From: Nannochloropsis oceanica
Taxonomy: Eukaryota > Sar > Eustigmatophyceae > Eustigmatales > Monodopsidaceae
Reading direction: 5' to 3'
NCBI GenBank assembly: GCA_004519485.1
Contig: CP038113.1
Location: 454,501 to 518,500 of the forward strand
Length of the DNA stretch: 64,000 nucleotides
Numbering within the stretch: position 1 is the stretch's first letter; every line of letters begins with the position of its first letter. The translations under genes were made by a program, and so were the position numbers. The notes beneath the pieces were generated by a model. It had not been told where the DNA came from and searched no databases. It saw only the letters and a list, made by a program, of their open reading frames with translations. Positions 1 through 10,771 of this stretch are shown here, one piece after another.

Positions 1-175
1 AATCTCTCTCTCCCTTTTTCTTCATCTTTGTCCACGATGCGAATTAGGAAAAAAAGCCAACTTGATCGGCGCGCTCGCGCCCCTTCGCGGAATAACCTCC
101 CATTAATCTTATCCACCGCCCACAAAACCTACAATCCGAACCCATAGCAGCCCACACCACTGCACCAACTTAGCC
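1..175. other. 5' flank of the WDR4 gene
   Basis: Non-coding sequence ahead of the first gene, opening with a pyrimidine-rich stretch. I see no clear TATA box or other recognised motif. It presumably holds the promoter and 5' UTR of the WDR4-like gene. Confidence 0.4.
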
Positions 176-1570
176 ATGCGTGACAAGCTCTTAGTTTCGA
201 GCAGTAGCAGCGGCAAGCTTCTTTGTGCCTACGCAGGGGAGCAAGTTTACCTCATCGACACAGCCAGCCAGAGCAGCAGCAAAATCATAGCCTTGCCTGC
301 CCCTAGCCAACCCGCCGGCAAAGCCGATGCTTCCGCGCCGCCTATCACGGCATTGGGGCAAGTGGAGGCCGTGGCCCTGACTGCCGATGGTAACAAAGCG
401 GCGGCGCTGTATCGGCACAAGGTCCTGGCCTTGTGGGACATCCGCGACAGCACCGCTCCCGCCCTCCTTGCCCATCGTCTCTTGCCCAAAAAGGCATTTT
501 CCCTTCTCTTTGCTCAACTAGAAGTACCAGGTAACGTGCAAAAAGAAGACACCATCCTTGTCAATGACAAGGTGGGGGATGTGCGTGCCTATTTTGCCAC
601 TACCGAGCTGCTGTCCAAATCGTCAGCGTTTTTGCTGGGCCACACTGCCTCTGTTGGAACCTGCCTCGACCTCTCTCCTGATGGCACATGTCTCGCGTCG
701 GGGGACCGAGACGAAAAAGTTCGTCTTTCGAAGTTTCCTTGTACGTTGATGATTGATGCGTATTTGACAGGGCATGATAACTTTATAAGCTCCGTGACAT
801 TCATTCGGAGGGGTACGGCGGTGCTGACGGGGAGTGGGGACGGAACCCTTGCCTTGTGGGATGCCCAAACAGGGGCTGAGAAAGTAAAGCGTGTCCTTCC
901 CTTCACCTTAAAAGTGAAAAATGAGACCCAAAGGGAGGAGGAGGGGAAGGAGGAGGGAAGTAACGAGCCTAGCAAGACGAGGAACAAGGCAACGACCGTA
1001 CCATGCGCCGTGGCCATTAATCGCGAGGAAAGTCTCGCAATTGTCACTCTCTTGGGATCGGCTGAGTTGCTCGTTTATTCGTTACCGGCTCTAGAGCTGG
1101 TGCAGACTTTGAAATTACCCTCCCCACCGTTGGGGGCTGTGTGGTTGGAGAAGGGAGGGCAGGAGGGCGGGAAGGAGGAAGTGCTGTATGTCACGGTGGG
1201 CGCACCGGAGTATTTGATGGCTTACGTTCTTATAGGAAATGAGCTACAGGCACAAATAGAGGAACACTCAGTGGTTGTAGCGGTGAGATCGTTCGGAATG
1301 AAAGCGGGCTTAGAGAGTGAATTGACGGTCGATGAAGGCGACGAGGGATTCTTAGGGGGGATGACCAAGGAAAATTTGGAGGTGAGGTTTGAGTGGAACA
1401 GCCGCCAAAGAAAGGAGGAGCACGTGGAGAAGGCGCGACAGAAGCGACAGGAGAAGAGACACAGGGAGAGAGATGAGAGGATTGCGGGGATGGGGGACGG
1501 AGGGAAGAAGGGGAAGCGGGGGGGAGGAGAGGGAGGGGGGGAGGCCAGCGCGATATCGAAGGAGGGGTAA
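176..1570 (+). CDS. WDR4: WDR4/Trm82-like subunit of tRNA (m7G46) methyltransferase
   Basis: A 464-residue single-exon protein resembling the WD40 partner of the METTL1/Trm8 enzyme that makes 7-methylguanosine at tRNA position 46. The catalytic subunit is not in this window. Family landmarks are LPKKAFSLLF, ILVNDKVGDVRAY, and a WD block reading LDLSPDGTCLASGDRDEKVRLS followed by GHDNFISSVTF and GDGTLALWD. The DRDEK-R-S stretch followed by a GH-F-SS blade is typical of WDR4/Trm82. The last 60 or so residues are Lys/Arg/Glu/Gly-rich and probably disordered. The start is the first ATG in an open frame that stays WD-like throughout. The gene converges on the PHTF-like gene. Length fits the family. 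Expected location is the nucleus, from family knowledge. Confidence 0.82.
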   Translation: MRDKLLVSSSSSGKLLCAYAGEQVYLIDTASQSSSKIIALPAPSQPAGKADASAPPITALGQVEAVALTADGNKAAALYRHKVLALWDIRDSTAPALLAHRLLPKKAFSLLFAQLEVPGNVQKEDTILVNDKVGDVRAYFATTELLSKSSAFLLGHTASVGTCLDLSPDGTCLASGDRDEKVRLSKFPCTLMIDAYLTGHDNFISSVTFIRRGTAVLTGSGDGTLALWDAQTGAEKVKRVLPFTLKVKNETQREEEGKEEGSNEPSKTRNKATTVPCAVAINREESLAIVTLLGSAELLVYSLPALELVQTLKLPSPPLGAVWLEKGGQEGGKEEVLYVTVGAPEYLMAYVLIGNELQAQIEEHSVVVAVRSFGMKAGLESELTVDEGDEGFLGGMTKENLEVRFEWNSRQRKEEHVEKARQKRQEKRHRERDERIAGMGDGGKKGKRGGGEGGGEASAISKEG

Positions 1571-1614
1571 TGGAGCAAGAAGAAGGAAGAAAATTGGGTT
1601 CTAGTCATGTAGAT

Positions 1615-1639
1615 GAACACACACACACATATATATCAC

Positions 1640-1672
<33 letters not shown>

Positions 1673-1673
1673 C
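1615..1673. repeat. Compound (AC)n(AT)n(GT)n microsatellite
   Basis: An alternating purine-pyrimidine tract running AC repeats, then AT repeats, then GT repeats, so the two ends are mutually complementary. It lies just past the WDR4-like stop codon in the gap between two converging genes and could extrude a cruciform or adopt Z-DNA. Confidence 0.9.
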
Positions 1674-1828
1674 GTAAATCCTTTATTTGGTTGGATAAGA
1701 TGCTGTACGTGTTTCTTTTTTCGGTCCTGTATTGCTCACTAGCGCACACAGCGCCGACAATATGGTGAAATCTGCAAGGACCCTATAATCTTCCTTCCCT
1801 TCTTCCCTTCCTCCTCTTCGTCCTCCTC

Positions 1829-2875
1829 CTACTTCAGCAATTGGTTTACCTTGAGCTTGAACCCAAACACATCACTCACCAGCGCGCTCAGCGCCGACAA
1901 CATGATGACCCTTGTTACCCTCACTAGCATGGGACTCATGCTTAACCCACTCACCCGATTCGGACCCTCCAATTCCTTCAACAGTTTCACGGCCAGCTTG
2001 AGCACATTCGAAGATATCTGCAACTTCTCTTTCTTGGCCCGATCGTAGGTACTACGACAGCTGAGTTCAAAAATTCGGATTTGGACGTTAAGTTGTTCGG
2101 TGATGAGGATGGTGGTGTCCCCGAATTTCTCGTTTGTTCTCGTGCCGAGGGAGATAAAGCGTAGGAGGTAGACAGAGGAAATCCCGCCCCAGACGAGTAG
2201 CTCCCAATGCCAGAGCTCGGTGAGAAAAGGGCGCATGTCCTTGCACAGGAAAAACTCGACGCATAAAATGGTGAGGAGGAGGACAACGATTCGAAAAGTG
2301 GAGGAGACAACGGTGTCGGCCACGCGTTGGGCTTCGTAGCGGCGGAGCCAGGTGCGGCCCGCCCTGGGGGGAAGGGGAAGAGAGAGGGAGGGAAATTGTG
2401 AAGGAAAAGATGGCAACATGAACTGGGCATCCAGGGACAGAATCAAAGTTTGGAGAGGGAGAAGAATGAAAGAAGGGGAAGGGGAGGGAGGAGAATTTAC
2501 CTGAGTGCCAGCCACATCTTAATATTGAGAGGGTTCTTGAGCGTAAAGTGAGGGATGGAATACCGGCCCGCTTTGCTGAGCGAGGTCAGCATCGAGAAAA
2601 GCTTGGAGTACTTGTACCGCTTTTTGAAAACCAGTTCCGTGACGGACAGGACGGAGGAGAAAGTGGCATAAGCCATGAAAGCGACGGACAAAAGGCTAAG
2701 GAGACGAATCCCAAAAACAAGCAGTATTGGCGGGGTGTTGCTACTGCTGCTGCTGCTCCTGCTCATCTCTCCTATCCCCTGGAGCAGAAGAACATGCCTG
2801 CTGAACCAGGCACAAGCACTTCCCATCACACTACTGCTCCTACAAATGCTGCCACTACTGCTGCAAATGTTGTTG

Positions 2876-2940
<65 letters not shown>

Positions 2941-3371
2941 AGTTTCTCCAGGTCTCAGGAAAAGCAGGACGTGCGTGCCGAGCCAAGTCCACGCATCCCC
3001 AACCATCCTGCTGCTTCTGCTGGTGCGATTGCTACTCGTTCTCACACCCATACTCAATCTCTCCTCTGTCGATTTCTCCTTCTCCCACTCTACCCACCAC
3101 CGATGCATGAAGGGCACAATTGCCGCCAGCCCCGCCCCCGCAAGAGGAACCCCGTGGGAATAAAACCAATCCTGATGTGTCCTGTCCACCCTCTCCACAA
3201 GCCTTTTTCTCAACTGGCTTAGCGTCATGGCGATCTTGAATCTTTCTCCTCTGCTGTTCAATAAAGTAACCCGGACGGAAGCACCTCCTCCTAAGCTGTT
3301 AGTACCTAGTCCCCACAGGAGCATGCCCTCCTCCTCTTCTTCGTCGTCAGCGAGGGCAGGAGCAGAATTAG

Positions 3372-3408
<37 letters not shown>

Positions 3409-3510
3409 GACTGTCGTTGTGAAGAAGGAGGATGAGGGGGACCGTGGTGGTGTCGGAGAGGGTGCTGCACTAGGTGCTCTGCACGGTGATATCGGAAAGG
3501 ATCGAAATAC

Positions 3511-3551
<41 letters not shown>

Positions 3552-4920
3552 AGGCTGCTGGGGCAGCTGCTGACGTTGTCTGAGGCAAAGATGCATTGAG
3601 TGCGGCAGAAGACGAGGAGGAATGGAAGGGGAAAGCAGCGTCAGAAGCAGGGGTCCGTGATCTATTGCTGCTGTTAAGGAGGGCATGCCTCTCCTCCTCC
3701 TCTTGGAGTTCCTCGCCATATAACTCCCCTTCGTGATGCTCGTCGTCGTCCTCGTCGTCAAGAAGCATTTCTTCTTCTTCTTCTTGTTCTTCTTCTTCTT
3801 CTTCTTCTTCTTCTTCTTCTTCTTCTTCTTCTTCTTCTTCTTCTTCTTCTCCTTCTTCTTCTACTACTTCTTCCTCCTGCTCTTCCTCATCCTCATCCTC
3901 CTCCTCTTCATCTTCTTCTTCTTCATCTTCTTCTTCCTCCCCGTCCTCCTCCTGCTCTTCCTCCTCCTCTTCCTCATGCAACTGAAGGCCGCGGGCGTTG
4001 ATGTCTGCAGCGACCGAATGACGGAGGTGATATTCCCTCCTCCTTTTTCGATGCTGGAAAAAAAAATCATCGCCTGTCTGTTGTCCCCTCTCCGCTTCCA
4101 ACGTTTCCGATACGTGCTTCTTCTCTCTCTCCTCCTTGGCCTTGATGGGGGTTGCTGTCACCACCCTCCTCTTCTTCTTCTTCATGCCGTCTGATTGGGA
4201 CGCGGCACATATGTGGCCATACGCCAAGGCGCAAAATAACCATAGCACAATTGGAAGAATCACTTCGGCCTGCAACTGCTTCCATGCCTTGCCATCGTCA
4301 TGAATAGGGTTGCCCTCCCGACCTTCCTCCCATTCCTCCCACTCTCCGCTACCCCAACTCATCAGCCCCTGCCAATCGCCCCAAAGCACAATGAAGGAAG
4401 CCAGGCCTTGTCCCAGGTATAGAAATGAGCCGATACAAAAGGTGACGAGGGACAGTCGCCTTCTTTTCCACCAGGGGTAGGCCAAGGGGAAGAAGAGGAC
4501 GCGCAAAATGCCTCTCCAATAGACAGATGAGAACTTTGCCGGTTCGGTACTGAAAGCCCCGGCTGTGCGAATGGAGTCGACATCAAGGAGATTTGGGCGG
4601 ATGTGGGCCATGTAGGCAGTCCCGTTTAACTTCTGATCGTGAGGGGGCGACGGAGGGTCCGACACAAGGTCGTGTCTTGTGTTGACGTTGTGAACGTTGT
4701 TGACGTCAGGAGGGGGCTTGTTGGTGCAGCGATTGCCCTGGAACGGCGTCGATTTCGCCGCGTTTAATCCATTATCTTTATCTTTATCCACGACCATGCT
4801 GGTGTCGTTGTGTCCCTTGTGTACGTGGTGGGTGGTGTGGGTCATGTGAAATGATAGGAAAGTGAGAATGTGTCGAGGATGTAGACGTCGTCGTCGGATC
4901 AAAGCGTGATTTTGTTTCAT
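1829..4920 (-). CDS. PHTF: PHTF-family multi-pass membrane protein
   Basis: Two exons: 4920-2501 and 2363-1829, joined by a frame-keeping GT-AG intron, giving about 984 residues. The N-terminal block HIRPNLLDVDSIRTAGAF with RGILRVLFFPLAYPWWKRR matches the PHTF hallmark. The C-terminus, with YLLRFISLGTRTNEKFGD, SNVLKLAVKLLKELEGP and RVIMLSALSALVSDVFGF, matches the conserved PHTF end. PHTF proteins were first named as homeodomain factors but are integral membrane proteins of poorly known role. Between the conserved blocks lies a hydrophilic region with long Glu, Ala and Ser runs. Several hydrophobic segments flank it. The start at 4920 is the first ATG of a long open frame; an internal ATG closer to HIRPNLLDVD is possible. 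At 984 residues it is longer than animal PHTF because of the repeats. Confidence 0.82.
2881..2940. repeat. (GCT)20 triplet repeat coding poly-Ser in the PHTF-like gene
   Basis: Twenty uninterrupted GCT units on the plus strand, read as AGC serine codons on the minus strand in the PHTF-like exon 1. Confidence 0.95.
3513..3550. repeat. GCT triplet repeat coding poly-Ala in the PHTF-like gene
   Basis: A second GCT run in the same exon, read in another phase so it codes alanine. A shorter GCA run near 3375-3402 codes another alanine stretch. Confidence 0.85.
3769..3863. repeat. (CTT)n triplet repeat coding poly-Glu in the PHTF-like gene
   Basis: A nearly perfect CTT tract on the plus strand, read as GAA/GAG glutamate codons on the minus strand, with further CTT/CTC-rich sequence to about 3970. 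It is also a homopurine-homopyrimidine tract. Confidence 0.92.
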
Positions 4921-5199
4921 TGTGCCAAGTGGTGGTCTGGGAACGCAAAGCAACAAATAATGGACAAGACACAAATATATACTTACGTTTGGTTCATTGC
5001 CTTGCAATTCCTATACATTGCTTTCATCATACCAAAAGCTTTAGCTACTGCAAATTCCATCTCTTCTTGCTTTTTTACGCTCCCAGAGCACCCGCAATCG
5101 CGACCACTCCCTCCTTCTGCCCTTTCATCCGTAAAGATCCCCCACTTCATGCACCTCCTCCACCTATTTCGCCTCCTCCTCCTGCTGCTGTTGCTCCTC

Positions 5200-5252
5200 T
5201 TCCTCCTCCTCCTCCGCCGCCGCCGCCGCCTCCTCCTCCTCCTCCTCTTGTT
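5200..5252. repeat. CTC/CCG triplet-rich tract in intergenic DNA
   Basis: An imperfect run of CTC and CCG/CGC triplets between the PHTF-like gene and the hydrolase relic. No credible gene contains it, although it opens proline- and leucine-rich spurious frames. Confidence 0.7.
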
Positions 5253-5339
5253 ATCACGACAAATGCTTAAACGTACATCCCCGCTTTTTTGCAATCCGAC
5301 AATCCTTACCTCACCCTGTCTACTCTCTTTATCCTCGCA

Positions 5340-6590
5340 GCACTAATGTCCCAACCCCCTTGATTCCACCACTGGCCCCCTCAAAGAAGCCTTGCATGAT
5401 AGCCAACAACCGCTCTGGGTTATCCAGGAAAGGCACATGCCCAGACTCCTCGTCGCAACAAAATGCTGTACTCTTCGAAGATAAATAACGTCGAAAGAAT
5501 CACAACCCATGCGCATGCAATACCTTCTCATGCTTTCCCCAGACAAACAATATGGGGGTATAATTTAAACCTTTCAAGTCCTTCTTACTGAGCATGAGCG
5601 GGGGCTGTGCTTTGTTCTTTATCACATGGATTGACCCACTACTCATTAGCATCCGACATGCCCAGCTTATGATCGCTCTAAAGGTTCTCGGCCGCCGTTC
5701 AGGAAAACCGCATATCCCATCAACGAATGCTAGACCTTCTTGTTGATTTTGACATTGAAAACAAAAAAATCTCGCTTATTTCGGTGGCGGTGAGAGGAGC
5801 ACCCGCTGGGGAGATGAGGCAGAGGGCTGCGATCATGCCAGGGAGCTGGAGGGCGACACGAATGGCAACGAGCCCACCAAGGGGATTGTTGACAAGAGGA
5901 TTTTTGGGCGTGAACTAAGAGTCTTTGACCCTGGTGGCTCTGCTTTTTTATCGTCGGCGGTTGAAGGTACGGCAGTTGTGGTAAGAGGAGTTGTGATGAT
6001 AGTATGATATATCACATCGACAATACTCGCGACAACGGTTCGGAAGATCGGATCGTCCACGTGGATGCCACTTTTGTCATGTCCTGGCAGATCGCGCACG
6101 ATTACATCTTTGCAGAATTTTCGAAGGCCATTGATTGTGTAGGTGGGTGGGTGGGTGGGCGGGTTTGGGGATGGATTTGAAAGTGGGAGAGGGGTAGAAA
6201 AGACAAGGCGCGCTCTGTAGCAATATCTTGCTACACTATCTATTATCACGGACTCAAGTCCTTCAGCCTGCTTTTCTCACTCACGTACCAGTAGAACAAA
6301 CGCCGTGCACGAGCACCACTGGAGGGAGGCTTGCTCCAAGCTTTCCCGCGCATCGGACCACATGCACAGGGCCCAAACTAGTAGAAATGTAACAGGAGTG
6401 GGTGTTTGTCATCAGCTTGAGCGAAAAAATGCGTGAGTCCTCGAACACGCAGTACACCAGGGTGCCACGTGGGGTAGGAACTTTGAAAGGGGCAGGAGGG
6501 GGCAGGGCAGCGGTAGTGGTGGCGTTGGTACCGCTGAGGATGCCAGTGACAAAGAGAAGAAGGACAAAAGTGAGACACGATGACAAGCTG
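5340..6590 (-). pseudogene. Decayed alpha/beta-hydrolase gene
   Basis: Four pieces of an alpha/beta-hydrolase fold appear in the right order on the minus strand but in different frames. About 6290-6500 gives LGPVHVVRCAG then PPVVLVHGVCSTG (the HG oxyanion region). About 6030-6140 gives KDVIVRDLPGHDKSG. About 5770-5890 gives LVNNPLGGLVAIRVALQLPG, the nucleophile elbow. About 5345-5570 gives YTPILFVWGKHEKV and GHVPFLDNPERLLAIMQGFF, the C-terminal His region. The elbow is normally N-S-L-G-G; here the catalytic Ser codon reads Pro (CCC for TCC). Not all the frame changes have good splice sites, so I call it a relic. An intron-rich, catalytically dead protein is a less likely reading. Confidence 0.6.
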
Positions 6591-6599
6591 GTAGTAGCA

Positions 6600-7377
6600 T
6601 ACGTGGTTTGTGACCAGGCATTCGTGCAGGGCCTCGGCGGGCAAGGGGGAGGGGGTAATGTAGTTGTGGTTGCGTGTCCAAGCTGGGATTGGGAGGAGAA
6701 CGTAATTGAAGCTCAATCTTTTGTGTGGGGCAGCCGACTGCAGTATGACCAGGTCGACATGGCTTGCTGTCCACCTTCTTTCTGTATGCTTTTTGTATTA
6801 GCATCGACATGAAACGTAAGTCCAGCCTTAAAATAAATTTAAGAAGCAACCCAGAAACGCTTCCTTTCCAACCAACATGCGGCCCAAACTCTCATTCTCC
6901 TTCCCTCCCTCGGACCGATGCATTGAACTCGCAGATATCTCGCCAGACATTGCTACACCAGGCAAGCCCATCCCTTCCTGTCTTGTGTTTGATACACACA
7001 CCACAAACCTCACTCCTGAAATCCAAAACGCTGTCTTTCTAGCCACGACTGTGTGGGCGTACAAGAGGGCGCTTTGATTGGCCTTCTCACTAGGCATGCG
7101 ACCAAATCTGTAACCCTGCCCTAGGCTACTGCAACCCCTTCTTGCTTCACGTGCACCCAAAGCCTCAAAAGAGCCAGCGAGGGCCAGTGCATGGATAGCT
7201 ATGCATTCGTAACTTATTTAAATAGGACTATGTGACCAGGGCCTCAGCGCTGTCTTTAATCTGCCCGCGACAGATTATTCGAATTGAAGAACTCACCCTT
7301 CCCCCTGCCCCTTCCCTTCCTTTCCTGTTCCTTCCCTCGCATGACACAGTCCACCCACCACCCCACTCCCAGTCAAG
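6600..7377. other. Intergenic region upstream of the PsbW-like gene
   Basis: No recognisable gene. A short open frame at 6877-7077 has no family resemblance. The last 120 bases are pyrimidine-rich and lead to the PsbW-like start, so the promoter and 5' UTR are probably here. Confidence 0.4.
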
Positions 7378-8069
7378 ATGAAGGTCTTCTTCTCCCTCGC
7401 TATCCTCTTGGTGTGCATGCAGGCCGCCCTGGGCTTCATGCCCACTGGCCCCCTCCGTACTCGCCAGGCGATCAAGATGTCTGCCACAAACAACAAGATG
7501 ACCGAGGTGGTCAAGACCGGAAAGTCCGCCCTGGCGGGCCTCACGCCCCTCATCCTTGCCTCCCCCGTCTTTGCCACCGAGGGCACTGGCGAGGTATGTG
7601 TCCTTTTTGAAGGGGGGGGAAAGAGGGGGATACCGACACTGCCGCGACTATTCGATGCTCTGTTGCCCTCAGCAGGCATTAGATGCTTATTCGCTTCTGC
7701 CCCCGTTCCCTTCTTCCCCCTCCCAATCACAAGGTGCTTGGCGTGGATGATCCTCGTATCCTGCCTATCATCGCTTCCATCGGCGCCGCCTTTGCCTTCC
7801 TCTTCTCGAGCTGGTCCAACAAGCAGGACAACGAGGAGTTCTTCAACGGGTACCAGGACTCGGAGCGCAAGGTATGTTCGGGATAGAAAATTGAACATGG
7901 GAGGCGGATAGGAGGGGTGGGGGATTGAAAAGATACGGGGAATTGCTGGTTTCAAGGGAACGAGTGGGAAATGCGCAGTGTGGGCGCATCGACCGCCCAC
8001 ACCTCTCACTCACTTATTCCTGTCCCCCCTCCCTCCCTCCTTCCCTCCCTCCCTCCCTCATGACAGTAA
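7378..8069 (+). CDS. psbW: PsbW-like photosystem II subunit, plastid-targeted
   Basis: Predicted exons are 7378-7593, 7734-7871 and 8067-8069, giving 118 residues. Residues 1-20 form a signal peptide (KVFFSLAILLVCMQAALGF) with the A-x-G-F junction of heterokont plastid proteins. A second hydrophobic stretch (LAGLTPLILASPVFA) looks like a thylakoid-transfer signal ending in A-x-A. The mature part, TEGTGEVLGVDDPRILP, then one membrane span and a short acidic tail, resembles PsbW, which has an (E/D)GTG-x-x-x-G motif before its single span. PsbW stabilises photosystem II dimers and supercomplexes. The third exon appears to hold only the TAA stop right after the acceptor. If that intron is retained, the protein gains only VCSG. 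The PsbW name rests on a short motif and architecture. Confidence 0.62.
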
Positions 8070-8836
8070 ATGGTCCGTTAGCAGGCTATTTCGACATCAC
8101 CGCCACCACCACAATCCAATCACGCAACCAGGGGAGATGATACAAAAAAAGAGGAAACAAAAAAGAAAGCAGGCCGTGTGATGAGAGTCGAGGCAAGTCT
8201 TGAGACAGAGTGTCTGATTTCGCTTGCTATGATACGGGCCAGTTTCTCCCCCCCACGCCAGCAAGAAGAAATGACGGGGACAGAGGAGGGAAGGGAGAAA
8301 GAGGATTGGTTTTATTTTTAATTTCTCGTCTTGTTGTCTCGATCGGTCTCGTCTGTGGGTGCTGGTTGGAGCTGTAGTGGTCGTGCCAGGGCGAGGAAGG
8401 GCTGTCGTAATGAGGTATCCGAAGGGCTCTGATATAGAAAGAGAACACCAACACCGCAACAACAGCAATGCTCCCATTTTGTCTTTCCTCTCTCGCTATG
8501 CTTTCCGTTTGTGTGTATGTGAGTGTTGTGTGCACTTCACACTTGGTGTTATGTTTTGTGCCCTTATTTTAATGGTACGGTCAAATTCTCGGTTTTAAAC
8601 GAACGATGGTGAATGTAGGATACGTCCGCTCTGCTTGGCATGAACATAACTTTTGTTATCTTGTTATTCCTTTGTGTCAATCTTGGTTTAATCTTCATTA
8701 ATGCTCTGCCTAGGCTGCCTTCAATCCTCTACTCAGACATCATTTTTCTTTTCGTCTCTCCCGTCTTCGCCTCTCTCTCTCTCCCTTTTTTTTTTCTTTT
8801 TTTTTTTTTTGATTCCTCTTCCCCACTCCCCCATCC
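8070..8836. other. Convergent intergenic region with T-rich tract
   Basis: Lies between the ends of the PsbW-like and CD2BP2-like genes. It contains probable 3' UTRs and a T-rich run near 8786-8811. I see no gene. Confidence 0.4.
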
Positions 8837-10431
8837 CTACGTTTCTTCTGCCCAATCAATCGCATCCGAGTTCACCCACTCTCCCTCCTCATCCTCCCCT
8901 TTCTTCCTCCCGCCCTTCCCCTCTCCCCCGTCGTCCATCCCCTCCACCACTTCCTCCTCGTCCTCCCCAAAATCCGCCGCCAGACTTTCCGCACTGAACG
9001 TCACCTTTTTCCGCTTCTCCCCTCCCTCCCCTTCCCCCTCTCCTCCTCCCTCCTTCCTCCTCTCTCCTTTCCCCCCAACTCTCCTCATTTCCACCGCCGT
9101 ACCCCCCGTGAAGAAGCCTTGGGACCGCCATTTCCCTATCTCCTGTGTAGAATACGGCCCGTGCACAAGACCATCAGGACCCTTGTACTCCCACATCGCC
9201 CCCTCCCCCCCTCCTCGTTCAGCAACCGCAAAACTGATGCCGGATGCTGGCCGTTTTTTTCTTTCACTTATTCCTGCTCCAGCGCCTGCTCTTCCTGCTG
9301 CTGCTGCTGCTCGTCGAGCATCCTCCTCCTCGTCCTCCATGAGGTGGGTTTTCATCACTTCGTATTGCTTGTCGTAAACGTCCACCACCCCGGCCCTTAG
9401 TAACGAATCTGCAAGTTCCGTCACCAAGTCAAACTGCCTCTTCTCCTCCTCCGTGCGCTCATCCCTCCGCTTTACTACGGTTGCTTTCCCTCCTTTCGGT
9501 GGCCCTCCAGCTGCTTTTGCTGCTGTTGCCGCTGTTTTTGCTGCTGCTGCGGCTGCACCTCCCCCAGGCCCAAGGCGCTTGAGGGCACGAAGGACCGTCT
9601 CGCCAGGACGCATGAGTCGGAGAAGTTTGTCTTGGAGCAAGACCTTGTCAACGACCTCAGGAGGTTCTTCCACCCCATCCTCTTCATCATCTCTGTTTTG
9701 ACATGGAAGGGGGAGGGAGGGGAGGGAGTGAGAAAGGTGTGAGTTAATGCTACAAAGGAGACGCACACGTGCATGAAGGAGGGGAGAAGAGAACGTCTGA
9801 AGACGGACGAAACCCAGAGCCACCACGCGAACCACATCCCCCTGCTTCCCTCCATTTCTCCCCAAACGCACTTCTTCTTCCGCGCCACCGCTGCCTCCCC
9901 AATGCGTGCCTCCAAATCCTCCTCATTCTCCAACGAGGCCAACCAAGGGTCTTCCCCACCCTCCTCCTTCTTCCAGACGAAATGGCCCGTCTCATCAAAG
10001 TAGCCTTCCGTCCGCTCTGTCTTCAAATTGAAAGGCTCCATTTTATCCCCGGCCTCATTGAAATCCTCCTCCATCCTCTCCTCCTCCCAGGCAAATTGCT
10101 TGGTCATCCGTCGGACATTGTCATCTTCCTCATCGTCATCTCCCCCTTCCAAGTCTCTTCCCGTCGCGGCCCCCGCAACATATTCATCCCCCTCGTCCCC
10201 CTTAATCTGCCGCGTTGACCGCACCGTGTCAAATTCATCTTCGAACTCGGTTGTTCGCACGCATGTACCGCCGCTGCCGTTACCATCTGCTCCAGTGACT
10301 TCTTTTTCTTCGCCTCCTCTTCCATGTCCTCCTCGTCCACCGCGCCCTCCCCCACCACGACCTTCCCCACCACGGCCTCCCAAACCACGGCCTCCCCCGC
10401 GCCCGGCGCCTCGGCCTGACATTTCTGCCAC
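8837..10431 (-). CDS. CD2BP2: CD2BP2/Lin1-like U5 snRNP 52K protein with GYF domain
   Basis: Exon 1 is 10431-9872 and exon 2 is 9692-8837, joined in frame through a GTGCGT donor and CAG acceptor; 471 residues. The N-terminus is an RG/RGG-rich tract. It is followed by the conserved FEDEFDTV, an acidic stretch, then MEPFNLKTERTEGYFDETGHFVW and DPWLASLENEEDLEARI, all typical of CD2BP2/Lin1. Exon 2 has LMRPGETVLRALKRLG, then a GYF domain with WEYKGPDGLVHGPYSTQEI and KWRSQGFF. GYF domains bind proline-rich peptides. The family protein is a U5 snRNP assembly factor that leaves before the active spliceosome forms, so the expected site is the nucleus. The RGG N-terminus is longer than I expect for the family. 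The splice pair was chosen because it alone restores the D-D-E-E-D frame. Confidence 0.85.
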
Positions 10432-10771
10432 TGCTGTTGCTCCATGTAGTTGTGTGCATAGCGAGACACGTGAGAGTGTGATGTTAAGACAAGACTCGCG
10501 TTGTAGCCATCGCTAACTTGTATTCGGCGGCAGACACTCCGTAGCGAGTGGGGTGGGGAGGTTTAATCTTTTTAAACTTATTATTATAGTTCTTTCATTT
10601 CTTGGTCCAAAAACAGAGGCTTACGAATCCATGCTGAATTTTTCCTCTTTTTTCCAACCCTTTGTTCTTCCTGTTTTCGGTCGATGTCGCCACCACAACC
10701 ACTTTCAAGTCTGTCGATTTATTTGCGAGTGAAAGTGAATGAGAAAGTGAGTGAGTGAATAAGTGGGTGGG

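Noticed and set aside
3733-4194. Phe-rich plus-strand frame
   Set aside because: It is the antisense of the CTT repeat coding poly-Glu in the PHTF-like gene.
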